A stretch of DNA of 11,578 nt from JAZKFT01 sp043760535 (lineage in GTDB: Bacteria; Bacteroidota; Bacteroidia; Chitinophagales; Chitinophagaceae). The DNA lies in NCBI GenBank assembly GCA_043760535.1, contig JAYUOV010000199.1, positions 1 to 11,578 on the forward strand, given 5' to 3'. Position numbers and translations under genes: made by a program. Every line of letters starts with the position of its first letter. Positions within the stretch are counted from its first letter, which is position 1. This document shows, piece by piece, positions 1 to 5,854 of this stretch. A model generated the notes under the pieces. The model had not been told where the DNA came from. It worked only from the letters and a program-made list of their open reading frames with translations, and did no database searches.

Positions 1-1048
1 GGTAAGGGAAACTACTATGGGTACTTTTAAAAAGCACCCGGAGTACATTAAACATTGGAGAGAGGAGCTGGCTGAGGATTACACCAAAACCGGTGAAATA
101 GATGATTACCGTGATCAGGCTTCTTTGTACGATCCGAAATTGAACGAAAGGCCAGGTATCCATTGGGGTATGAGTATAGACATGAACAGTTGTAACGGAT
201 GCGGCGCCTGTGTGGTAGCTTGTAATGCCGAAAACAATGTTTCAATGGTAGGTAAAAGCGAAGTGTTGCGTGGACATGATATGCACTGGCTTCGTATTGA
301 CCGCTACTTTGTTACCGACAAGAAAAATCCGGATGATGTTAAGAGTGTTGTGTTTCAGCCAATGATGTGCCAACATTGCGATAGTGCACCTTGCGAAAAT
401 GTGTGCCCAGTAGCAGCTACCAACCACAGCAGCGAAGGCCTTAACCAAATGACGTATAACCGTTGCATCGGTACCAGGTATTGTGCTAACAACTGTCCGT
501 TTAAAGTTCGGCGCTTTAACTGGGCCGATTATACAGGTGCCGATAGCTTCTCCGATAATCAGAATGGCCACGTAAGTGATGCCACCATGATGATGAACGA
601 TGACCTTACACGCATGGTGCTGAACCCGGATGTAACCGTTCGTAGCCGTGGTGTAATTGAAAAGTGCTCTTTTTGCGTACAACGTTTACAGGAAGGTAAG
701 TTAACTGCTAAGAAAAATAACAGCCCAATTATTGACGGTGAAGTTAAGGTAGCTTGTCAGCAAAGCTGCCCTACCGAAGCCATTATGTTTGGTGATATCA
801 ATGATAAGAAGAGTGCTATCCGTGCTATTCGCCAAGATAATCCGAACCGCTTGTACTATGTGCTGGAGCAATTGCACGTTTTGCCGAATGTAACTTACCT
901 GGCCAAAGTGAGGAATACAGATGAAGTGTTGGAAATTCCTGCTATGAAGCCAAAAGAGGCTCATGGTGCAGAACATAAAGAAGGAGAGCACAAAGAAGGA
1001 GAACATAAAGAAGAAGTGAAAACTGAAGTTCAATCGCAGCCACATTGA
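1..1048 (+). CDS. actB: Alternative complex III subunit ActB, C-terminal Fe-S part (5'-truncated by window)
   Basis: This is the iron-sulfur half of the ActB subunit of ACIII, which takes electrons from quinol at the periplasmic face. The frame is open to base 2 with no stop, so the ATG at 17 is internal and the molybdopterin-oxidoreductase-like N-terminal part (several hundred residues in the family) lies upstream. Numbering from that Met, ferredoxin-type cysteines occur at 59/62/65/69, 118/121/126/130, 150/156/160 and 217/220/247/251. The third motif has Thr153 where a fourth Cys is expected. Fifteen Cys fit three [4Fe-4S] clusters plus one [3Fe-4S], as known from the ACIII structures of Rhodothermus marinus and Flavobacterium johnsoniae. 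The phrases CIGTRYC and CPFKVRRFNW are typical of ActB. The protein ends in a charged tail with EHKEG repeats. actC follows after an unusually long 453-base gap. The subunit assignment is very secure. Confidence 0.95.
   Translation, partial: VRETTMGTFKKHPEYIKHWREELAEDYTKTGEIDDYRDQASLYDPKLNERPGIHWGMSIDMNSCNGCGACVVACNAENNVSMVGKSEVLRGHDMHWLRIDRYFVTDKKNPDDVKSVVFQPMMCQHCDSAPCENVCPVAATNHSSEGLNQMTYNRCIGTRYCANNCPFKVRRFNWADYTGADSFSDNQNGHVSDATMMMNDDLTRMVLNPDVTVRSRGVIEKCSFCVQRLQEGKLTAKKNNSPIIDGEVKVACQQSCPTEAIMFGDINDKKSAIRAIRQDNPNRLYYVLEQLHVLPNVTYLAKVRNTDEVLEIPAMKPKEAHGAEHKEGEHKEGEHKEEVKTEVQSQPH
971..1015 (+). repeat. Three-copy 15-bp in-frame tandem repeat in the 3' end of actB
   Basis: Three consecutive 15-bp units (971-985, 986-1000, 1001-1015) encode EHKEG, EHKEG and EHKEE near the ActB C-terminus. 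Differences between units are mostly synonymous third-base changes (GAA/GAG, CAT/CAC), so the copies are not a fresh slippage product. The tail is hydrophilic, rich in His, Glu and Lys, and lies after the last Fe-S cysteine, so it is probably disordered and variable between relatives. Confidence 0.85.
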
Positions 1049-1054
1049 CCGTTG
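1046..1054 (+). repeat. Left copy of 9-bp direct repeat (putative target-site duplication)
   Basis: TGACCGTTG starts at the actB stop codon TGA and recurs exactly at 1456-1464. The two copies flank the anomalous stretch between actB and actC, the arrangement expected for a 9-bp target-site duplication. Because the repeat begins with the stop codon, an insertion here leaves ActB intact. Confidence 0.6.
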
Positions 1055-1455
1055 ATGGTTCGTGGGGACACAAATGCTCTTAACTTAGGCATCTGGGTTT
1101 GGGTTGCCCCCTGTACCCTAAAGGGGTGATTGTGGTGTGTCTTGATATTTTTAGAAAGTTCGCAAGATTGAATTTTGTTAAGTTAAGGGCATTGGTGGGG
1201 ACACGAACCATTGCATACTGCCCGCCGTGGTTGGTGTCCTCATCAGCCACTGAATCGGAACCTTTTAGGAAACTAAATACGATAATAGGAATGGTTTGGA
1301 ACGTTGGGCAACACGGCGGAGAAACGATGCCAAGTAGTAGTACAAAATTTGAACGGAGCGTCGCCAATGTCGCTCCATCAGGGAACAAAAAGCTGGGCTA
1401 ATAAAATAAAAAATACCGCAGGTAACACTGCCTGGAATTGATAAAACTAAACGAC
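1055..1455. mobile_element. Putative small non-autonomous insertion/dispersed repeat between actB and actC
   Basis: This stretch of about 401 bases separates two genes that are normally close together and is bounded by the 9-bp direct repeat TGACCGTTG. It begins with a 32-base arm (1056-1087) repeated in inverted orientation at 1179-1210, and contains a further hairpin, GGAGCG...CGCTCC (1355-1360/1371-1376). The word GTGGGGACAC occurs at 1062-1071 and 1195-1204, and a related inverted word TGGTGTCCTCA follows at 1232-1242. Both strands are open for about 100 codons (1099-1401 + and 1080-1388 -), but neither product resembles a transposase or any protein I know. No clear terminal inverted repeat is visible at the right end. 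The interpretation as a MITE-like or dispersed repeat is inferred from the flanking repeat, the internal symmetry and the operon context. The exact ends are uncertain. Confidence 0.5.
1056..1210. repeat. 32-base imperfect inverted repeat with 91-base spacer
   Basis: Arm 1056-1087 matches the reverse complement of 1179-1210 at 26 of 32 positions. The outer 9 bases (TGGTTCGTG/CACGAACCA) and the inner 9 (TTAACTTA side) are perfect. Four of the six mismatches cluster where both arms carry GGGGA in the same orientation. Transcribed as part of the operon it could fold into a long imperfect stem. It may be one end-structure of the inserted element. Confidence 0.75.
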
Positions 1456-1464
1456 TGACCGTTG
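1456..1464 (+). repeat. Right copy of 9-bp direct repeat (putative target-site duplication)
   Basis: An exact second copy of TGACCGTTG, 37 bases before the actC start. Its last six bases (CCGTTG) are also the 5' arm of the hairpin at 1459-1479, so the presumed insertion target was a small stem-loop in the original actB-actC spacer. Confidence 0.6.
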
Positions 1465-1479
1465 TTATATCGGCAACGG
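1459..1479 (+). other. Hairpin upstream of actC
   Basis: CCGTTG (1459-1464) pairs with CAACGG (1474-1479), extended inward by two possible G-U pairs, leaving a loop of about 5 bases. It sits 22 bases before the actC ATG and has no following T-run, so it is not a canonical terminator. It could affect mRNA stability or translation of actC. Function is unknown. Confidence 0.4.
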
Positions 1480-1501
1480 GAAATCAGAAAACAAGGAACA
1501 C

Positions 1502-2944
1502 ATGTCATTATTAAGGTACGAAAGTCAAGTAAGGCCACCGCTGGTAGATGGTAACAAAGATTACCATCAGATAACGGAAGATATTTGCCGCCCTGTTGAA
1601 GCCGCCCCTTCCAAACTCTGGAAGATCGGTTTTGGTATTGCGGTAGCACTGCTGCTGTTTGGTGTGTACAGCGTTTACCGTGAGGTTACTTACGGTATCG
1701 GAGAGTGGAACCTCAACAAAACCATCGGCTGGGGTTGGGATATTACCAACTTCGTTTGGTGGGTAGGTATTGGTCACGCCGGTACGTTGATCTCGGCTAT
1801 CCTTTTGCTTTTCCGCCAGGGTTGGAGAACGGGTGTAAACCGTGCGGCTGAAGCGATGACGATTTTTGCGGTAATGTGTGCCGGTCAGTTCCCAATCTTT
1901 CACATGGGAAGGGTTTGGATGGCCTTCTTTGTATTGCCTTATCCTAACAGCCGTGGACCACTTTGGGTAAACTTTTCTTCACCATTGCTTTGGGACGTAT
2001 TTGCGATTTCTACTTATTTCACTGTATCACTATTGTTCTGGTATTCAGGTTTATTGCCCGATTTGGCCACCATTCGTGACCGTGCCAAACTAAAATGGGC
2101 CAAACGTTTTTACGGTGTTGCCTCATTCGGCTGGACAGGATCTACTAAACACTGGCAGCGTCATGAAAGTTTGAGCTTAGTGTTGGCAGGTTTAAGTACG
2201 CCGCTGGTACTTTCTGTACACACCATTGTATCTTTTGACTTTGCTACTTCTGTAATTCCGGGCTGGCATACCACCATCTTCCCTCCATACTTTGTGGCTG
2301 GTGCGGTATTCTCCGGTTTTGCTATGGTACAGTCGCTGATGTTGATTACCCGCAAGGTGTTTGCCCTAGAAGAATATATAACGCTGGAACATATTGAGGT
2401 GATGAACAAGGTTATTGTGTTAACGGGTTCTATCGTAGGTATTGCATACTTAACCGAGTTGTTTATGGCCTGGTACAGTATGAATAAGTATGAAGGGTAC
2501 GCCTTCTTCTACAGCCGTGCCAACCTATTTAGCCCTTACGGCTGGAGTTATTGGGGTATGATGGCTTGTAACGTAATTAGCCCGCAGTTCTTTTGGTTTA
2601 AAAAATTGAGAAGGAACATTGCCTTCACATTCTTTATGAGCGTATTGATTAATATTGGTATGTGGTTCGAACGTTTTGTAATTATCGTTACTTCTATTTA
2701 TCGTGATTACCTGCCAAGTAGCTGGGCGTATTACTACACACCTTCTATCTGGGAGATTGGTTTTTATCTCGGTACATTCGGCTTGTTCTTTACCTGTTTC
2801 TTCCTGTTTGCCAAATTCTTCCCGGTTATTGCTATCGCTGAGATTAAAGGAATACTGAAGAAAAATGGAGAGAACTTTAAAGAAGGGCATGACAAGCAGG
2901 AAGAAATGACGACAGAGGAGTTTGCACATGAGTATGCCCACTAG
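1502..2944 (+). CDS. actC: Alternative complex III integral membrane subunit ActC (NrfD/PsrC family)
   Basis: ActC is one of two large quinol-site membrane subunits of ACIII. It is thought to couple electron transfer from menaquinol to charge movement across the inner membrane. The 480-residue product has about ten hydrophobic helices, starting near residues 40-58, and family-typical segments: the loop WWVGIGHAGTLISAILL (86-102), the QFPIFHMGR block (129-137), and the block around ERFVIIVTSIYRDYLP (390-404). The N-terminus (MSLLRYESQVRPPL) is typical of Bacteroidota ActC, and the C-terminus is short, acidic and soluble. The ATG at 1502 is preceded by AAGGA at 1493-1497. The gene follows actB after the odd 453-base gap and precedes actD by 82 bases, so it may depend on read-through of, or a promoter within, the inserted stretch. 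Identity is secure from sequence and context. Confidence 0.95.
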   Translation: MSLLRYESQVRPPLVDGNKDYHQITEDICRPVEAAPSKLWKIGFGIAVALLLFGVYSVYREVTYGIGEWNLNKTIGWGWDITNFVWWVGIGHAGTLISAILLLFRQGWRTGVNRAAEAMTIFAVMCAGQFPIFHMGRVWMAFFVLPYPNSRGPLWVNFSSPLLWDVFAISTYFTVSLLFWYSGLLPDLATIRDRAKLKWAKRFYGVASFGWTGSTKHWQRHESLSLVLAGLSTPLVLSVHTIVSFDFATSVIPGWHTTIFPPYFVAGAVFSGFAMVQSLMLITRKVFALEEYITLEHIEVMNKVIVLTGSIVGIAYLTELFMAWYSMNKYEGYAFFYSRANLFSPYGWSYWGMMACNVISPQFFWFKKLRRNIAFTFFMSVLINIGMWFERFVIIVTSIYRDYLPSSWAYYYTPSIWEIGFYLGTFGLFFTCFFLFAKFFPVIAIAEIKGILKKNGENFKEGHDKQEEMTTEEFAHEYAH

Positions 2945-2989
2945 TTGATTGGTTAATTAGTAATTATTTGACTGGTAGCAATCTTAATC

Positions 2990-3014
2990 GAATCTTGATA
3001 CTTGAATCTTGATA
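2990..3014 (+). repeat. Short direct repeat in the actC-actD spacer
   Basis: GAATCTTGATA occurs at 2990-3000 and 3004-3014, a 14-base period, with a partial relative just upstream (AATCTTAATCG). The actE-actF spacer has a similar AATCT-rich tract (about 4447-4475). These look like degenerate slippage repeats in AT-rich spacer DNA. Confidence 0.6.
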
Positions 3015-3026
3015 TTTAAAAAAAAT

Positions 3027-3617
3027 ATGGCAAAGAAAAAATTTGTAGTTGGATGTTTTGATGATGAAGCGGTGCTGTTTCCGGCTGTAAAGCGGGTTAG
3101 GCAAGCTGGCTTTAAATTGCACGATGTTTATACGCCTTATCCCGTTCACGGATTGGATAAGGCCATGGGGCTTCGTGAAACAAGCCTGCATACGGCTGGT
3201 TTTATTTACGGTATCACCGGTACTACCATTGCATTAAGTTTTATGGGTTGGGTGTTTACCACGAGCTGGCCCTTAAATATTGGCGGTAAGCCACATTTTC
3301 CGCTACCAGCATTTATACCTGTTACTTTTGAGTTTACCGTGTTGTGTGCGGCAGTGGGTATGGTGCTTACGTTTTGTTACTTGTGCCAGTTATCTCCGTT
3401 TATTCGCAAACATCATTTTCATGCAAGGGCTACAGATGATTTGTTTGTAATGGTAATAGAATGCACCGGAAGCACCACAGAGGCTGATGCTACTGCTTTG
3501 TTACAAAATGTTGGAGCAAAAGAAATAAATACACAGGTGGTGGAGCCGGGCTGGTGGCTCGGGCATTACGATAAAGAACAAACTTTATACAGCGGAACTG
3601 TAGCTGCTTCACATTAA
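3027..3617 (+). CDS. actD: Alternative complex III membrane subunit ActD (DUF3341 family)
   Basis: ActD is a small ACIII subunit without cofactors that anchors and packs against ActC. The 196-residue product begins MAKKKFVVGCFDDEAVLFPAVKR, the soluble alpha/beta N-terminal domain usual for DUF3341. Two hydrophobic segments follow: GFIYGITGTTIALSFMGWVF, and a second around FIPVTFEFTVLCAAVGMVLTF. A soluble tail contains IECTGSTTEADATALLQNVGAKEI. The start is set at the ATG at 3027, preceded by an A-rich run. An in-frame TTG at 3009 would add six residues (MIFKKN) inside the spacer repeat and is much less likely. It sits between actC and actE, with 60 bases to actE, as expected for the operon. 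DUF3341 membership is clear and the role follows from the solved complexes. Confidence 0.93.
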   Translation: MAKKKFVVGCFDDEAVLFPAVKRVRQAGFKLHDVYTPYPVHGLDKAMGLRETSLHTAGFIYGITGTTIALSFMGWVFTTSWPLNIGGKPHFPLPAFIPVTFEFTVLCAAVGMVLTFCYLCQLSPFIRKHHFHARATDDLFVMVIECTGSTTEADATALLQNVGAKEINTQVVEPGWWLGHYDKEQTLYSGTVAASH

Positions 3618-3636
3618 AATAAATGGCACACCGTTG

Positions 3637-3653
3637 GGATTGAAAATCAATCC
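3637..3653 (+). other. Perfect 7-bp hairpin in the actD-actE spacer
   Basis: GGATTGA (3637-3643) and TCAATCC (3647-3653) form a perfect stem with a 3-base AAA loop, 24 bases before the actE ATG. No T-run follows, so it is unlikely to terminate. It may protect an mRNA end or tune actE expression. Function is unproven. Confidence 0.4.
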
Positions 3654-3677
3654 GGTACAAAAACTGAAAAGAATACA

Positions 3678-4358
3678 ATGAAGAAAATAGTAATAATAGC
3701 AGGTATTGTAAGCGTTGTGGTAATGGCTTCTTGCAGCGGCGTAAAACGTGAACCTGGAAAAGTGTACATGCCCGACATGGCCTACAGCCGTGCTTACGAA
3801 ACCTATGCTACCAGAGATTCTAATTTTACCAGCGATGTAAACGCCTGGGAAAGCAACGGACAAACCAAAATATTTTACAATAACCAACCAGTAGCGGGTA
3901 CTGTTAGCCGTGGAGAAGATTTTGTTTTTCATTTGGCAAAAGATGCAGTTGGTGATAGTGTTAATTATGTGGCCTCTAAGCAGGTATCTAATCCTTTAGA
4001 TTCTGATTCAATACCAGTAAATATGGTTGAAGCTGAAAGATTGTATTTGATTAACTGTGGTATTTGCCATGGCACAAAGCTGGATGGTAACGGCCCTTTG
4101 TATAAAGATGGTGCCGGACCTTATCCTGCAAAGCCAGCTAACCTCAGCGGCAGCGATGCTAAGTATGCAGCTGATATGCCCGATGGCCAAATGTTTTACA
4201 GCATTACCTATGGTAAGAACCTAATGGGTGGTTACGCAGGGCAAGTAAGCCCTCATCAACGCTGGATGATTATTGATTACATAAGAACTGTACAGAACAA
4301 GGATAAATCAGCAGCAGCACCTGCTGGCAACGCCAAAGATTCTGTTGCAGTAAAATAG
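3678..4358 (+). CDS. actE: Alternative complex III monohaem cytochrome c lipoprotein ActE
   Basis: ActE is the monohaem c subunit of ACIII, handing electrons towards the oxidase on the periplasmic side. The 226-residue product starts with a lipoprotein signal (hydrophobic residues 4-17, then MASC with Cys19 as the lipidation site). A single haem-binding motif CGICH is at 127-131, and Met183 in NLMGGYAGQV is the probable distal axial ligand. The helix RWMIIDYIRTVQ (195-206) closes the cytochrome c fold, and an Ala/Lys-rich tail of about 20 residues is probably flexible. The roughly 100 residues before the haem motif are usual for ActE. The ATG at 3678 follows an A-rich leader. The gene lies between actD and actF as in other Bacteroidota. 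The call is secure. Assignment of Met183 as ligand is inferred from spacing and family pattern. Confidence 0.94.
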   Translation: MKKIVIIAGIVSVVVMASCSGVKREPGKVYMPDMAYSRAYETYATRDSNFTSDVNAWESNGQTKIFYNNQPVAGTVSRGEDFVFHLAKDAVGDSVNYVASKQVSNPLDSDSIPVNMVEAERLYLINCGICHGTKLDGNGPLYKDGAGPYPAKPANLSGSDAKYAADMPDGQMFYSITYGKNLMGGYAGQVSPHQRWMIIDYIRTVQNKDKSAAAPAGNAKDSVAVK

Positions 4359-4489
4359 GGATTAGGGATTGGTAATTGGGAACATTAGTCTGATAGAATA
4401 ACATAGTAACCCGGGTGGAGTTAATAGTATTTAGTTTTTGTACTAAAATCTACTATCTGGAATCTAAAAATCTGAAATTGTAAATAAAA
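4359..4489. other. AT-rich actE-actF spacer with degenerate short repeats
   Basis: The 131-base spacer starts with overlapping GGGATTAG/GGGATTGG words (4358-4372) and later has AATCTAC, GGAATCTAAA and AATCTGAAA repeats (about 4447-4475). GGGATTAG recurs in the actF-coxB spacer at 5739-5746. I see no convincing promoter, RNA gene or terminator here. Confidence 0.45.
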
Positions 4490-5725
4490 ATGGCTTCGAA
4501 CAGAGAACAATTTGTAATGCCTGCGGGAATGAAGAAATGGGGGCTTGGTCTCACTGCAGTTGGCGTAGTTGCCCTTATATTGGGAGTAGCCTTGCTGGCT
4601 TTCAGCAGCGATGAGCATAGCCGTGTAAGGTTTTGGGCAGTATTGTTGCAGAACAGTACTTATTTTTTGCTGGTAGTAAATGCATCCATGTTCTTTATTT
4701 GTGCTACTACATTGGCTTTAGCAGCATGGCCGGTAGCATTGCGTCGCATACCAGAAGCCATCTCTACATTGGTTCCTATTTTTGGTATATTGGCTTTAAT
4801 CGTTTTAATGGGTATTGTTTTTGGCACCCACGACGGACATCATATTTATCACTGGATAGACAAAAACGTAGTGGCTAACGACCCTATTTTAAAAGGTAAA
4901 AGTGGATTCCTAAATCCAACCTTCTTCTCTGTATGGACAATACTTACTTTGGGTGCTTGGTGGTATTTTGGTAAGCGTATGCGTCAGTTGGGCGATAAGG
5001 CAGATCAACAAGCTATGAACCTTGAAGAAGGAAAGAAATTTACTTACAGCAACACAGTTCGTTCTGCTATTTTTCTGGTATCATTTGGGTTAACTGTTGC
5101 ATCTACTATTCCATGGCTTTGGCTGATGAGTATAGATGCACATTGGTATAGCACCATGTATAGCTGGTACACTTTTGCTTCCACTTTTGTTTCGGGCATG
5201 TCGCTGATAGCCATATTCGTAGTCTTTCTTAAAAATCAAGGCTACTTACCTTACGTTACCGAAGAACATATTCACGACGTTGGAAAATTCATGTTCGCTT
5301 TCTCCATCTTTTGGACATACCTGTGGTTTAGCCAGTACATGCTTATATGGTACAGTAACCAACCGGAGGAAACCAAATATTTTCAACCCCGCTTATTGGG
5401 AAATTACCGAGGAATATTTTTCTTGAACTTGATTTTAAACTTTGTTGCACCATTTATTATATTGATGAAGCGTGGTACAAAACGTAACTACACCATCCTT
5501 ACGTTTGCAGCAGTAATTATCATCTTCGGTCACTGGCTCGATTTTTATCAAATGGTAATGCCAGGTACAGTTGGCGAACATGCACAGCTAAGCTGGTACG
5601 AGTTCGGAATCCCTATCGGTTATGTAGGTTTAATTATTTTCCTAACAGGAAGGGCATTAGAGAAACGTCCATTGGTTGCTAAATTCCATCCTTTTCTAAA
5701 AGAGAGTATTGTACATCATACATAG
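4490..5725 (+). CDS. actF: Alternative complex III integral membrane subunit ActF (NrfD-like quinol:cytochrome c oxidoreductase)
   Basis: ActF is the second NrfD/PsrC-like membrane subunit of ACIII, related in fold to ActC and proposed to take part in proton movement. The 411-residue product has about ten hydrophobic helices from residues 17-37 onwards. It carries two blocks diagnostic for ActF: WLMSIDAHWYSTMYSWYTFAS (211-231) and the helix following HDVGKFMFAFSIFWTYLWFS (262-281), ending in QYMLIWYSNQPEE. The N-terminus MASNREQFVMPAGMKKWGLG is cytosolic, and the gene ends with a short basic tail. The ATG at 4490 is preceded by AAATAAAA and no clear Shine-Dalgarno. coxB begins 129 bases downstream, consistent with the ACIII-aa3 oxidase supercomplex being encoded in one unit. 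Identity is very likely; the proton-path role is from the literature, not visible here. Confidence 0.94.
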   Translation: MASNREQFVMPAGMKKWGLGLTAVGVVALILGVALLAFSSDEHSRVRFWAVLLQNSTYFLLVVNASMFFICATTLALAAWPVALRRIPEAISTLVPIFGILALIVLMGIVFGTHDGHHIYHWIDKNVVANDPILKGKSGFLNPTFFSVWTILTLGAWWYFGKRMRQLGDKADQQAMNLEEGKKFTYSNTVRSAIFLVSFGLTVASTIPWLWLMSIDAHWYSTMYSWYTFASTFVSGMSLIAIFVVFLKNQGYLPYVTEEHIHDVGKFMFAFSIFWTYLWFSQYMLIWYSNQPEETKYFQPRLLGNYRGIFFLNLILNFVAPFIILMKRGTKRNYTILTFAAVIIIFGHWLDFYQMVMPGTVGEHAQLSWYEFGIPIGYVGLIIFLTGRALEKRPLVAKFHPFLKESIVHHT

Positions 5726-5854
5726 ATATTGGGAATTTGGGATTAGTGGTTAGTAAAACAGGAAGTAAAAAATTTGCGCTATTACTTCAACAATAGCTTG
5801 AAGAAAACGGTTATAATAGGAAATTTACATTTAGAAAATTAATAGTTATATATC
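5726..5854. other. actF-coxB spacer with a small hairpin
   Basis: This 129-base AT-rich spacer contains a GGGATTAG word (5739-5746) shared with the actE-actF spacer and a 6-bp stem CTTCAA/TTGAAG (5785-5790, 5798-5803) with a 7-base loop. No T-run follows the stem, so read-through into coxB is expected. A TTTGC word at 5773-5777 lacks the TA expected of a Bacteroidota -7 box (TAnnTTTG), so I do not call a promoter. Confidence 0.35.

Noticed and set aside
17..19. ATG at 17 as the start of a 343-residue ferredoxin-like protein
   Set aside because: The frame is open upstream to the window edge with VRETT, and the family places this Fe-S region at the C-terminus of a much larger ActB.
1080..1388. 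102-codon open frame on the - strand in the same gap
   Set aside because: It runs against the operon and has no recognisable domain. It may appear in databases as a hypothetical protein derived from a dispersed repeat, but I cannot support it as a gene.
1099..1401. 100-codon open frame on the + strand between actB and actC
   Set aside because: No ATG at its start is preceded by a ribosome binding signal, it matches no family I know, and the opposite strand is open over the same stretch. The region is better explained as an inserted repeat.
3009..3026. TTG at 3009 as the actD start
   Set aside because: It lies within a spacer repeat. The ATG at 3027 begins the conserved N-terminus MAKKKFVVG.
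4633..4878. 81-codon + strand open frame inside actF
   Set aside because: An out-of-frame shadow within a well-supported gene. The same applies to 7148-7357, 8305-8544 and 8578-8814.
5739..5776. Possible promoter for coxB using TTTG words
   Set aside because: The -7-like word lacks the TA of TAnnTTTG, and the upstream TTTG is too far away. coxB is probably read with the act genes.
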